64,000 bases of DNA, from assembly GCA_030267965.1 (NCBI GenBank), contig BRYA01000571.1, positions 19,307 through 83,306 of the forward strand, given 5' to 3'. Made by a program: the position numbers and the translations under genes. The notes under the pieces were generated by a model that did no database searches, was not told the origin of the DNA, and worked only from the letters and a program-made list of their open reading frames with translations. Origin of the DNA: Triparma columacea (Eukaryota > Sar > Bolidophyceae > Parmales > Triparmaceae). How positions within the stretch are numbered: position 1 is the first letter of the stretch; each line of letters opens with the position of its first letter. Shown piece by piece: positions 51,695 through 64,000 of the stretch.

Positions 51695-54243
51695 ATGGAT
51701 TCTTTCCGCTCTTGTCCACTAACCAAAGAAAGGTTCCAAGGTAAGCTTATTGAAGTGCTGGTCCTGCGCCTCCTTTTTGTGGGATTATTCTGCGCCCCGG
51801 AAAAAATAAATGTGATTCAAGACTCATCGAATCTTGGGAAAAAATATTACAGTTCACCAGCGTCGATCACCGCTGCCTCGCCACCGACCCCCATCCCGTC
51901 TATATAGTCGAATCTCACGCCGTACCCGTACCCCACCCCCCCCTCAAATCCGTCTATCTAAGATCCTGTTATAGATCCCGAAGGTAACACTTACGAGCGA
52001 TCCGCTATTGAGGAGTGGTTGAAAGACCATTCTACTTCCCCCATCACGCGGTCTCCCTTGACTCTGGAGCATTTGGTTCCAAATCGCGCCTTGTTAGACG
52101 CGATTTCTTCTTCATCTGTCCATCTCCCACCCCCTCCTCCTCTCGTGGACGAATGGGAGAGTGTGAGTGTACCTCACGGAAGTCCAGGTCTCTCCGCTAC
52201 TATTGTGGGTTCCAACTCCATCTGCTTGGAGAGGAAGACTCTACTTTCCGTTGACGTCGTCGCTCCGGTTTCGACCAAAAGGACGCCTACTCACCTAGTG
52301 CTTGTTATCGACGTGAGCGGGTCGATGGGGTGTTCTGCTGATGTTCAAGGTGCTTCAGAGAGTACCGGTTTGTCAGTCTTGGACATTACGAAGCACGCAG
52401 CCAAGACGGCTATCAAGCTTCTCTCCCCTCTCGATACCTTGTCAGTCGTCAAGTTCGACAGCAATGCAAGTGTTGTTTTCGATGGCATGCCGATGAGCGT
52501 TTTGAATATGAAGCAGGCTATCAAAGTGGTTGAGGAACTTCACCCTGGGAGCTCCACAAACTTGTGGGACGGCTTGCTCAAGGGTATGCAACAGGTTAAG
52601 AAATCAAACGTCGCCAACAAGTTCTCTTCTGTGTTCCTGTTAACCGACGGAGTTCCAAACGTTGAGCCCCCTCGTGGGCACATCCCGATGATGCAAAAGT
52701 TTATGGACGAAAACCCCAACCTCAAGTTCAGCGTCAATACTTTTGGCTTCGGCTACAACCTTATGTCATCTCTTTTGCTCGAAATCGCTCTTAACGGCGG
52801 TGGCAACTACTCGTTCATTCCTGACGCGTCCTTTGTTGGCACCGTGTTTGTTCACTCGGTCAGCAACGAGCTATGCAAGGTGAGTCGTAATGGACAAGCG
52901 AGGCGTCTTTCGACAAAGCGTCATAATCTCACCCATTCACCACGGCGCCGCCTCAATTCTTGCAACACTCGCCTCAGTTTGGGGTATCTGCCGTTCTGAA
53001 AGTCGAGACGTCGAATTCCTCGGGTGTAGTTCTCGGCGCAAGCGGTAAGAAGCAGCTGAAAACACTCCAAACGTCGTGGGGCTATTTGATCGATGTCGGA
53101 TCCCTCTCTTTCGACCAAACGAGGTCCTTCATCATGACTTTCGACGGGCCTGTCTCGGTTGACTCCGTCACACTCTCGTACCATGATCTGAATGATGGAG
53201 TGGGCCAGACGAGTGAATTGGTCACAACACCTTCAATTTCCCCGTCAACAAATCCTTCAATCAACCATGAAATTCTTCGATTGCTTTCAGTCGATGCCAT
53301 CACCGACGGACTCAGCAAGTACGATGGCAAGCGCATGCGGAATCTCAGTGAGGCCCAAAGCGCCATCGCGTCCGTCGTTTCTACGATCAAATCAAGCGAT
53401 TCGCCCGCCTCTGTCGCTCTCACCATTGATATGACGGGACAGATAACCGAGGCTTTCAGCAAGTCAGATTACGCGGATAAGTGGGGGGTCCATTATTTAC
53501 CGTCCATCTGCCGTGCTCACCTTCTCCAAGTCTGCACTAACTTCAAGGATCCCGGTCTTCAGAAGTACGCCGAGGGGACCCTGTTCGAGAAACTGAGAAA
53601 CGAGGGGGATGATATTTTCATGGCTATGCCCGCTCCCAAGCCCTCTCACGGTGGGGAAAGGATGAACAGTGCCAACTTCTCTAGGACCTACTACAACGCC
53701 TCCAATGGATGCTTCCACGGCAATTGCGACGTTACTTTGGAGGGCGGTATGTCTATCAAGATGCGCGATCTGAAAAAGGGCGACCGTGTTGTGGGCACGG
53801 GAGGGGCCATTGTTGAGGTTCTATGCATCATGAAAACCCTGGTGGGGGGCTCTAAGTGCGATATGGTCACTCTGAGTGGAGGATTGTGCGCGACCCCTTA
53901 CCACCCAATCTTCTACGAAGGAAAGTGGCAGTTTCCAAGGGACATCACGACCCCCGCTGAGACGGCCTGTGATGCCGTTTACTCTTTCGTAATCAAAGGT
54001 GGTACAGGAATCCTAGTCAACGGGATTGAGGGAATCGCCCTTGGGCACAATATCGTCGACGATCCCATCGCTTCTCACCCTTACTTCGGCACTGACAATA
54101 TTGTCGAGGACTTGAAGAAGCTGAGGTCTCTTTGGGAGCACGGGCTGGTTGTATTCGACTACGGGTGTATGAGGAGGGAGGAGGACAACAACACCGAAAC
54201 ACTTATCGTCGGCTTCCACATGGAGCGTCTAGTTTTGGCGTAA
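51695..54243 (+). CDS. U-box + VWA + Vwaint/Vint (Hint) domain protein
   Basis: Three exons, 51695-51740, 51963-52879 and 52978-54243, with phases 1 and 0, give about 742 residues. Exon 1 ([15 protein letters not shown]) completes a U-box with exon 2: [39 protein letters not shown] (about residues 7-66). U-boxes recruit E2 enzymes for ubiquitin transfer. A von Willebrand A domain follows (about 120-300) with an intact MIDAS: DVSGS near residue 132, and LLTDG later. A beta-rich Vwaint-like linker leads to a C-terminal Vint/Hint domain. This starts at the candidate nucleophile in [10 protein letters not shown] (Cys about 566), has block-B-type ATPYHPIF (His about 630) and ends with the LGHN and SHPYFGT signatures. 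Hint domains can self-cleave. Activity here is inferred, as is any link between cleavage and ubiquitination. Confidence 0.85.
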
Positions 54244-54292
54244 GGTGGTGGTAGGATCGGATTCAAAAGTAAAGGAGAAAAGAGGTGACGGA

Positions 54293-54310
54293 GGGGGGGG
54301 GGGGGGGGGG
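54293..54310 (+). repeat. 18-base G homopolymer
   Basis: An uninterrupted run of 18 G lies 50 bases after the stop of the U-box gene. It is the longest homopolymer in the window and may be a quadruplex or a polymorphic tract in the convergent 3' region. Confidence 0.85.
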
Positions 54311-54504
54311 ATAGTACTCGCTGTAATCTCGATTGGACGGGTGAACCTGTGCTAAATCCAATTTGGCAACTGGTATATCCCAAAAATAGATGCAAGCTCG
54401 AAAGGAAAAGAATTTCATTTTTCTTCACGTCTCTTCTCTCGTTTTGCTTGGCACCGGTCACCCAATCTTCGTGGGTTTTTCCACTTCCTCCTTCGTAATT
54501 GCTC

Positions 54505-54990
54505 CTACTCCGTCTCTTCATCGGGGGACGAATCAGAAGATGCCACAGCAGCGAGTTTTTTCTCTGCCTCCTCAGCCTCAGCAATTTGTTCCTTTTCCCA
54601 GTCCCTCAATTCATCGTCGTCATCCATGTCGCTCGTGGACTCTCCGCGCATCATCTTGATCATGCGTAGGGCATCCTGCATCCCCCTCTCCATGTTTTCT
54701 TCGATGTAATCATCCTCTTTGAGCGACGTGTTGCGGGCAAAGTACTGTTCACGCCACTCTCTGGCGAGGATCTCCCTTGCATCATTTTCAATTTGCTTTC
54801 TCTCAAACTCGGCGGATTCTGCCTTTGCCTTGGCCATCAGATCTTTGATTTCCTGCTCGCGAGACTTTGAAATTTCAACCTTTTTCACTTCCTGCACCTT
54901 GGCAACCTGAAGATGAATGCGATTGGATAAGCAAGCCTCGTGGCAGGGAAAGCCGCACCAAATATGTCCCACCCCTCTTGACCCCTGGGC

Positions 54991-55023
<33 letters not shown>

Positions 55024-56366
55024 ATTCTCACCTCTTCCTCTTTTTGCTCCTTCTCAACTAAAGCAGCCTCGTATTTCTCGACACCTCCCATGATCATGTT
55101 CTCAACTTCCTGTGAGCGCGTGTATCCCTTGGAGCGGAGAGACTTGAGATACTCGTAGCTTTTGTTCTCGGTGGACACACCACGAAAGGATATTGCCTTG
55201 CCAACCGAAGATTCCAAACCGAGGCACTCGGTGATGAGCCTTAAAGCCTCGTCCCTGGGAATGGTGCAGTCAGCGAAGCTTTCGACGTCTGTCGCCTCGC
55301 CTACACGGTAAGGGGAAGAACCTTCGGCGCCGTCGACGATAGTAGGCATCGTAATGACAGTGAACGAGACTCCTCCGGCCTTGCTCAGGGCACTCACAGC
55401 ATCCTTCACCTTCTTTGCACTCTCAGGCTTCTCCATGACAACCACAGCATTCCCCACCTTGGCCTCAGACATGCTCTTCGCGAGATCTTTGACCTCGGAG
55501 GCCTCAACACCATAAGCAATAACCGAGTCGACGCCGGAAAGATCGTCCTTACTTGGCATGCAATCAGGTTTGGTGGCCTCTTGGAAAGTAAGAATGTCCA
55601 AGAGTCCCGAATACCTGTGGCGAGCCAGCGAGAAGACTTAAACTTATTAGAAGCGAGGGGAGGGCCTTTTAAGCCTCTTTCACGATAACTCGTGCAAGCT
55701 TCGGTGTTCCACCCTTCCTCAACATATCTCAAGGACCTCATTGCTTCGCTTCGATCCCCTTTTCTCACCTTGCACTTCTACTAGTTAACCTCTTTTTCGC
55801 GAACGCAGCGTCGTTGCAGTAGGCAACAATTTTGCTGAAAGAAAATGAAGGGCTGTCCTTCAAAAAGTCAAAGGTTGTCTGATCTGTCCTCTCCTTGGTC
55901 TTGAGCAGACCGCAGACCAACACTGTGGAACCTGAATTCCTAACGGCAACGGGTTTTGGCCCCATGGTAGCGGCATCTAGCGTCGAAATTTCGCCCTCGA
56001 CGATCTAATTTGAAGATTGGCACGGGAGGGGTGTTAGGTTCCCATAAGAACAACGACCAGCTGGTGCCCATCTCAATGAGACCATGAAAAATGACCACCA
56101 ACAACTCACATTCAATCCACCACCATCAATTCCAGCCATATAGAGCGGCGATACAAAATATGAGCGTGGATGGGATACAAGCTGTGCATGAGGGGGGGAG
56201 CATGAAGGGATGAGAAATGGCATCCTCGACATTAAAGATCTGAGAAAATTAGGGCCACACAGGGACCTCACGTTGCTGAGGTATTAGTACACACCTTAGT
56301 GACCTTGGGGATGCCAAAGCTGGTAGCCGTCGTCGCGAAAAGGAAGGGTAGCAAGATCCGAAGCAT
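54505..56366 (-). CDS. Plastid-targeted protein, Rossmann-like, with charged helical tail
   Basis: Four exons on the minus strand, 56366-56295, 56004-55769, 55614-55032 and 54906-54505; phases 0, 2 and 0 agree, giving about 430 residues. The first exon is a signal peptide (LLPFLFATTATS) followed by Phe (FGIPKV), an ASAFAP-type plastid presequence. Residues about 45-240 alternate strands and helices as in an NAD(P)-binding or SDR/NmrA-like fold (STVLVCGLL, ARYSGLLDILTF, VDSVIAYGVEAS, NAVVVMEKPES, SFTVITMPTIVDG). The glycine-rich nucleotide loop is not canonical, so binding is uncertain. From about residue 290 the protein is a long charged helix (EKEQKEEE, SREQEIKDLMAKAKAE) ending in an acidic tail. 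No exact family is recognised. Confidence 0.7.
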
Positions 56367-56690
56367 TATTTAATTTTTCCACTCCGACTCCCCTTGGGCA
56401 CCCTATAATTAATTTTTATCGATTTTTATACCATCTTAGGTGTGTGTGTGTGTGTTGATTCTGGCTCTGTAATCCAATCCCTAATCTTTATGCGGGTTTA
56501 ACGGGCCTATGCAATTTTTCCGGCGTGCTAGGTTTTTGATTGAATGAGAAGATGCATTCCTTCTTCATCGTCGAACGTGATTCCGTTGAAGTGCCAATTT
56601 AATACAGTTCTACGTCTCTTCTTGCGCAATCAAACTCGTGAAATCGTTCTAACATCTTTCAAAACGCACGATATCGACGATCACAGAAAA
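56367..56690. other. Divergent gap with a GT dinucleotide run
   Basis: These 324 bases lie between the plastid protein start and the NDP kinase ATG. A run of alternating GT, about eight units, sits at 56440-56455. An in-frame ATG at 56544 could extend the NDP kinase. Otherwise I see only promoter-like AT-rich sequence. Confidence 0.5.
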
Positions 56691-57137
56691 ATGGAGCGCA
56701 CTTACATCATGATTAAGCCTGACGGAGTTCAGAGGGGTCTCGTTGGTGAGATCATCAAGCGCTTTGAGCAGAAGGGCTACAAGTTGGTCGCTATGAAGCT
56801 CTGGTCTCCTCCTCGTGAGTTCATGGAGAAGCACTACGCCGACCTCTCCAGCAAGGGATTCTTCGCTGGCTTGATCAACTACATGACCAGCGGACCTGTG
56901 GTGTCCATGGTCTGGGAGGGCGCCAACGTTGTCCTCGAGGGTAGGAAGATGCTCGGAGCCACCAAGCCTTCAGACAGTGCCATGGGCACCATCCGCGGAG
57001 ACTTCTGCATTGAAGTTGGGAGGAACATCTGCCATGGCTCTGACTCTGTTGAGTCTGCCAACGCCGAGATTGCTCTTTGGTTCCCTGATGGTGTTTCTGA
57101 GTGGGACTCCTGCGAGTCTGCATGGCTTTACGAGTAA
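56691..57137 (+). CDS. NDK: Nucleoside diphosphate kinase
   Basis: Transfers gamma-phosphate between nucleoside di- and triphosphates through a phospho-histidine. From ATG 56691 the protein is 148 residues, the classical group I length. It shows [20 protein letters not shown], the KPN-loop region, [30 protein letters not shown] with the active-site His, and the terminal WLYE. The frame is open upstream to ATG 56544, which would add 49 mostly basic and hydroxylated residues ([21 protein letters not shown]); this could be a mitochondrial presequence or an accidental UTR frame. The canonical start is preferred because family proteins begin at this Met. It converges with the KH gene, with 117 bases between the stops. 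Confidence 0.95.
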   Translation: MERTYIMIKPDGVQRGLVGEIIKRFEQKGYKLVAMKLWSPPREFMEKHYADLSSKGFFAGLINYMTSGPVVSMVWEGANVVLEGRKMLGATKPSDSAMGTIRGDFCIEVGRNICHGSDSVESANAEIALWFPDGVSEWDSCESAWLYE

Positions 57138-57254
57138 GTTTGGCTGCTAAAGTGATTTTAAAAAGGGGATCATTTGTGGAAGTGACTCGAAGTTTGTCTC
57201 ATGCTTTGAATTTGAATTTGGCTTCATTTATTATCTCCCCATCACCCACACTTG

Positions 57255-57546
57255 TTAGGGGCGATCATCGGCATTCGTTTTGGGAGAAGCCGAAGGGTTG
57301 GGGTGAGGAGTACCCACCGGAGGGGACCAAGCTCCGTAGTATTTTCTAGCAGCCTCCTCACCGTAGTAAGAAGTGTACTGCCAGAATTGCTCGTAGTACG
57401 CGGTCGGGTCAGTTGCCACAGCCTCTTGAGTAGGCGCCGAAGCCGGGGCCTGTGCTGGTGCCGGAGCTGCTGGCTGCCTTTGCTGCTGCTGCTGTTGTGC
57501 TTGTGCGGCATAGTAAGCTGCCCATTCCTTCGAGTAATCCTTCTGC

Positions 57547-57578
<32 letters not shown>

Positions 57579-58775
57579 ATAGTGATGTGGCTGCTGCTGT
57601 TGATGGTGTCCATAATACCCTTGTTGCTGTCCCCCGTAGCCGTAAGCACCCTGGGGTTGACCGTTACCCATCCCCCCCCCGTAGCCACCCTGTCCCATTG
57701 AGTTAGGTTGTCCCCCCATGAAAAATGCGGTGTTCTGCTCTACGAGCATCCTCTCGACAATCTGTTTGACCTGCTGGACGCTGTCGTTGGTGCCTGATAT
57801 AGTGCAGGTGCGGTGCGGCATCCCAACGTCGGCAGCAGGAGGAATTTGAAAGCGTGCCTTGGTCTGACGTTGGATCTCCTTGATGACGCTACCACCGCGC
57901 CCAATCACCATACCAACGTCCCTGTCTGGGATGGCCATTGTAATCGTTACTCCTCCCATCCCGATGGTGGCCCCCCCACCAGCTCCGTCGCCTCTTTTCA
58001 AAAGGACGTCTTCCATGAGCTCCTTTGTCTGATCGCACCCCTCCCGAGTGGGGTGGGTAATGACGCAAGTCCTGACAGTAGGATCGTCAGAATCAGCCTG
58101 GGAAGGAATTTGAATGTTGCCCCCGGTACGGTCCTGAATTGACCTAATCGTTTGTCCCCCCTTGCCGATTATCAAACCAACATCAGAATCGGGAATCTTC
58201 ACCTTGATCGAGCTGTGTCCAGCGTCAATTGCAGATCTGATCCTTTCCGCCACCCCGCCACCCCCCCCTCCAGAGGACGACCCCCCCCCTGAAACGGCTG
58301 CCAACCGGTCCTTCACCATCTTCTCCACCATGGCTTTGGCCATGGCAACTGTTGAAGGCTCAGGGCTCTTGAAAGTTACCCTGCGGACGTTGGAACCAGG
58401 GGGCATATCCTGCTCCCTCTGAATCTGCACATTGCAACCGGTGACGCTCTGAATATTCTTGATACTCTCACCACCCCTACCAATCACGTACCCTATAACA
58501 GCATTGGGAACATTTATGCTCTCCTCTGTGTCACTTCTACCATTGCCGTAGACCGATATCTCGGAATGATCTCCTAGGCCACTAGAATCGCCGCCTCCGT
58601 TGGCATCGCGGGACAGCTTAGATGGCCTTTCCCCATCGGCCGAGTCCGCTCGATTCCTCTTATTCGTCCCACCACCGATATCACTCGAATATACGCCATC
58701 AGAAGCGGTCTCATCATTGCTGTTGAGCTTAGCAGCGATGGCCTTAGCCTTTTCAAGTGCTGTGAGAGCAGACAT
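57255..58775 (-). CDS. FUBP/KSRP-like protein with three KH domains
   Basis: Intronless, about 506 residues from ATG 58775 (MSALTALEKAKAIAAKL). Three KH domains with intact GxxG loops are visible: VIGYVIGRGGESIKNIQ, VGLIIGKGGQTIRSIQ and VGMVIGRGGSVIKEIQ. They are separated by Gly/Ser linkers. The C-terminal third is Gln, Gly and Tyr rich, with a Gln run encoded by CAG repeats. It carries a tyrosine-rich motif, DYSKEWAAYYAAQ, resembling those in the FUBP C-terminal region; a second Tyr-rich block (YYEQFWQYTSYYGEE) is nearby. FUBPs bind single-stranded DNA or AU-rich RNA and act in transcription, splicing and decay. Having three rather than four KH domains is common outside animals. The upstream open frame to 58931 is ignored since the chosen Met matches family starts. 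Confidence 0.9.
57548..57578. repeat. CTG/CAG trinucleotide repeat (poly-Gln)
   Basis: About ten uninterrupted GCT/CTG units on the plus strand encode a poly-Gln run in the C-terminal region of the KH protein on the minus strand. Shorter CTG runs occur nearby (about 57480-57497 and 57590-57600). Such tracts are length-variable. Confidence 0.9.
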
Positions 58776-59018
58776 ATTTTTTATGATGCTTGTGGTGGGT
58801 AATTTCTCGCCTAATTCAAAACAGTAGTGACGCCAAACAAGAAACTTTTGCTGGATTCTGGGAAATACATTGACAGGACCTAGCTCTATGCCAATGAATA
58901 AGCTTTTCATTGGCCTTGTGTTTTGCTTCATGCAACCTCATGTGGTCTCGTCTCAGTGAAGCATTATTTCATAGGAAATCGATGGAATAGAGCAGTTTCG
59001 GCAGCTTCTTTGCGTAAT

Positions 59019-59581
59019 ATGTCGTCTTTATCATCATATACAAGCAAAGATGAAATGGATAGGTACAGGTATGAATATGCAAAGAGAAACTTTCGTCAAG
59101 TGTCCCCTCTCTCTTCACAGATGTTGACAAGCGGCCTATAATCCTTTTTGACGGGTTGTGCAATTTGTGCAACTCTGGTGTGAACTTCGCCCTTGCAATG
59201 ATTCAGAAGGGCATTGTCGTTTTGCTTCCCTGCAGTCTACTGTGGGAAGGAGCCTGCTAATATGCTTGGAGAAGAACCCGCATGACATTTCGTCTATCTA
59301 TACATCTGCGGATAGTGCTTACTTCAAGAGCGATGCCGTGCTAAGAATTTCTCGTTGGGCTTGATTCCCCCGTGTACAGGGCGTTTGCAGCTTACACTTA
59401 GCCTGCATTGACACCTCGTTTTGTTCGTGATGCTGTGTATGGCCTCGTGTCGAAGTATCGCTATAGGGTATTTGGTGCTTCAGATGGTTGCCGATTGGAG
59501 AACGAATCGTTCGAAAATCGCTTCGTGGAGGATCCAGTGGTGTCGGCAAAAGACATTGAAGCATGGATGGAATCAGGGTAA
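59019..59581 (+). pseudogene. Broken DCC-family (DUF393) thiol-disulfide oxidoreductase-like gene
   Basis: Pieces of a DCC-family protein occur in order but in changing frames. First comes an N-terminal leader from ATG 59019 (frame closes at about 59139). The core RPIILFDGLCNLCNSGVNFA, with its DxxCxxC motif, begins at about 59129 in a second frame. CRFASLQSTVGRSLL to SDAVLRISRWA then lies in a third frame (59214-59361). Finally VRDAVYGLVSKYRYRVFG runs from about 59354 to 59581 in the second frame again, with an in-frame TAG at 59399-59401. At least three frame changes and one stop make this a likely pseudogene. No GT-AG introns of sensible size explain the shifts; a 21-base candidate at 59100-59120 does not correct the frame. 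Sequence error is the other explanation. Confidence 0.7.
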
Positions 59582-61749
<2,168 letters not shown>

Positions 61750-61909
61750 AATTCAAGGAAAACAAATATAGATTTGGCGAAAAAATGCTTTACATTTGAG
61801 CCGTACGACAAACATTTTCACCGGGATGAGGGCATTTGTTGTGTAAAATTCTTGCTCTTCACATCTCATGCATGCAGTCATAAGTCCTTCAGCTCTCTTC
61901 GGTGTTGAC

Positions 61910-63290
<1,381 letters not shown>

Positions 63291-63403
63291 TCATATTTTT
63301 TATCCGTTTCGTCCAGGTTGAAATTTCCCATTTCGCTTTAATATAGTCGAGAGAGGACCGTTTCTCTCCTCCAGGGAAAAAGGTTTCACTTTTAATTTCC
63401 TTC

Positions 63404-64000
63404 ATGGCCTCTGGCACTTGCTCCGTGAGGGTGTCAGTAAGGGTTCGTCCCCCTACTACCTACGATAGTATATCAGGTCGTTCAAATGCAGTACAAGTCC
63501 ACAAACAAGTCAAGGCTATTACTATCGGGTCATCCCTATCGACCTCCTCTGCTTCTGGTGCTGGCCATCAGTTCACATACGATGAAGTATATGATGAGCA
63601 TGCTTCTCAGACTGAAATTTACCAGGGCGTCGGGGCTGGAATGCTCTCGAGTGTATTTGAGGGATATAACTCAACTGTGAGTACAAAGGTTCGAATTTGT
63701 CCTGTTGTGTTTGGACCTTTGTAGCAAATTCTCGGCGTTTTGGGGTTTGTATTTGGTTTGGATCCTTATTTGACTGAGAGAAATTCGTCTGTTCTCTCAC
63801 TCGGCGCTTTTCTTTATCCTCTTATCCTCTCTAATCCTATTCCCCTTCCTCGCCTCTCCAGATTTTGGCTTATGGCCAGACGGGATCAGGGAAGACATAT
63901 ACGATGGGTTCTGAGGCAGGACAGGTGGCATGCCCAACGTCTTCCGGCCTGCATCCTTCGTCGTCCTGTAGAGTTGACATGGGTTCCTCCTCTGTCGGCC
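63404..64000 (+). CDS. Kinesin motor domain, N-terminal part (runs off the window)
   Basis: Exon 1, 63404-63676, and exon 2 from 63862 are joined in phase 0. The start MASGTCSVRVSVRVRPP is the first motor strand; FTYDEVYDEHASQTEIYQ and the P-loop ILAYGQTGSGKTYTMG follow, which define the nucleotide site. The VRVSVRVRPP start is reminiscent of kinesin-4 members, but the subfamily is unresolved. After TMGSEAG the literal frame (QVACPTSSGLH) looks unlike kinesin, whereas another frame reads GGMPNVFRPASF before a stop. Either a further intron begins near 63925 or there is a sequence problem. The remainder lies beyond the window. Confidence 0.85.

Noticed and set aside
53710..54243. True intein in the U-box protein
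   Set aside because: The Hint module is C-terminal, with no host-protein extein after it and no homing endonuclease. The LGHN and SHPYFGT signatures fit Vint rather than a splicing intein.
59100..59120. 21-base GT-AG intron in the DCC gene
   Set aside because: It has correct ends but is too short and a multiple of three, so removing it does not restore the downstream frame.

Overview
This window is nuclear DNA from a eukaryote, most likely a photosynthetic stramenopile (ochrophyte alga). Many genes are split by short GT-AG introns, mostly 75-240 bases. About 30 protein genes are packed on both strands with only 80-700 bases between neighbours. Two predicted plastid proteins start with a signal peptide whose cleavage site is followed by Phe, the ASAFAP-type signature of secondary plastids (29009-29791 and 56295-56366, minus strand). 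A small-genome lineage such as Bolidophyceae/Parmales would fit, but that is inference. I saw no rRNA, tRNA, CRISPR array or intact transposon.

Layout. 0-20 kb: an armadillo-repeat protein, a secreted GH3 glycosidase, class 2 dihydroorotate dehydrogenase, RNA polymerase I subunit RPA12, a mitochondrial-carrier-family protein, PurH/ATIC, an MFSD8-like transporter, GFAT (hexosamine entry enzyme), a SANBR-like BTB protein and a KAT/AADAT-type aminotransferase. 19-30 kb: exocyst Sec5, a coiled-coil protein, an EHD-type dynamin-related GTPase and a plastid DUF4239 membrane protein. 30-35 kb: two divergently transcribed paralogues with RGS domains. 35-43 kb: a P4-ATPase flippase, an EF-hand protein and a low-complexity protein. 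42-52 kb: a tandem-GAF protein with an RII-like docking domain, an importin-5-like karyopherin, a two-helix membrane protein and an MFSD5-like transporter. 51.7-54.2 kb: a U-box + VWA + Vint (Hint/intein-like) protein. 54.5-64 kb: a plastid Rossmann-like protein, NDP kinase, a FUBP-like triple-KH protein, a decayed DCC-family gene, a repeat-bearing gap, the GDP-fucose pair GMER (with one frameshift) and GMD, and the start of a kinesin.

How the genes relate. Most are housekeeping genes with no operon-like logic. Nucleotide synthesis is represented by DHODH, PurH and NDPK. Nucleotide-sugar synthesis is represented by GFAT, GMD and GMER; GMD and GMER catalyse consecutive steps and are convergent neighbours. 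Head-to-head gene pairs separated by about 80-620 bases are very common, implying shared promoters.

The most unusual items are the U-box/VWA/Vint fusion, the divergent RGS pair, the GFAT whose catalytic Cys is buried behind about 101 residues, and a run of reading-frame lesions in the last 5 kb that is absent from the first 58 kb. Exon boundaries were deduced by eye from splice motifs, phase agreement and family similarity.
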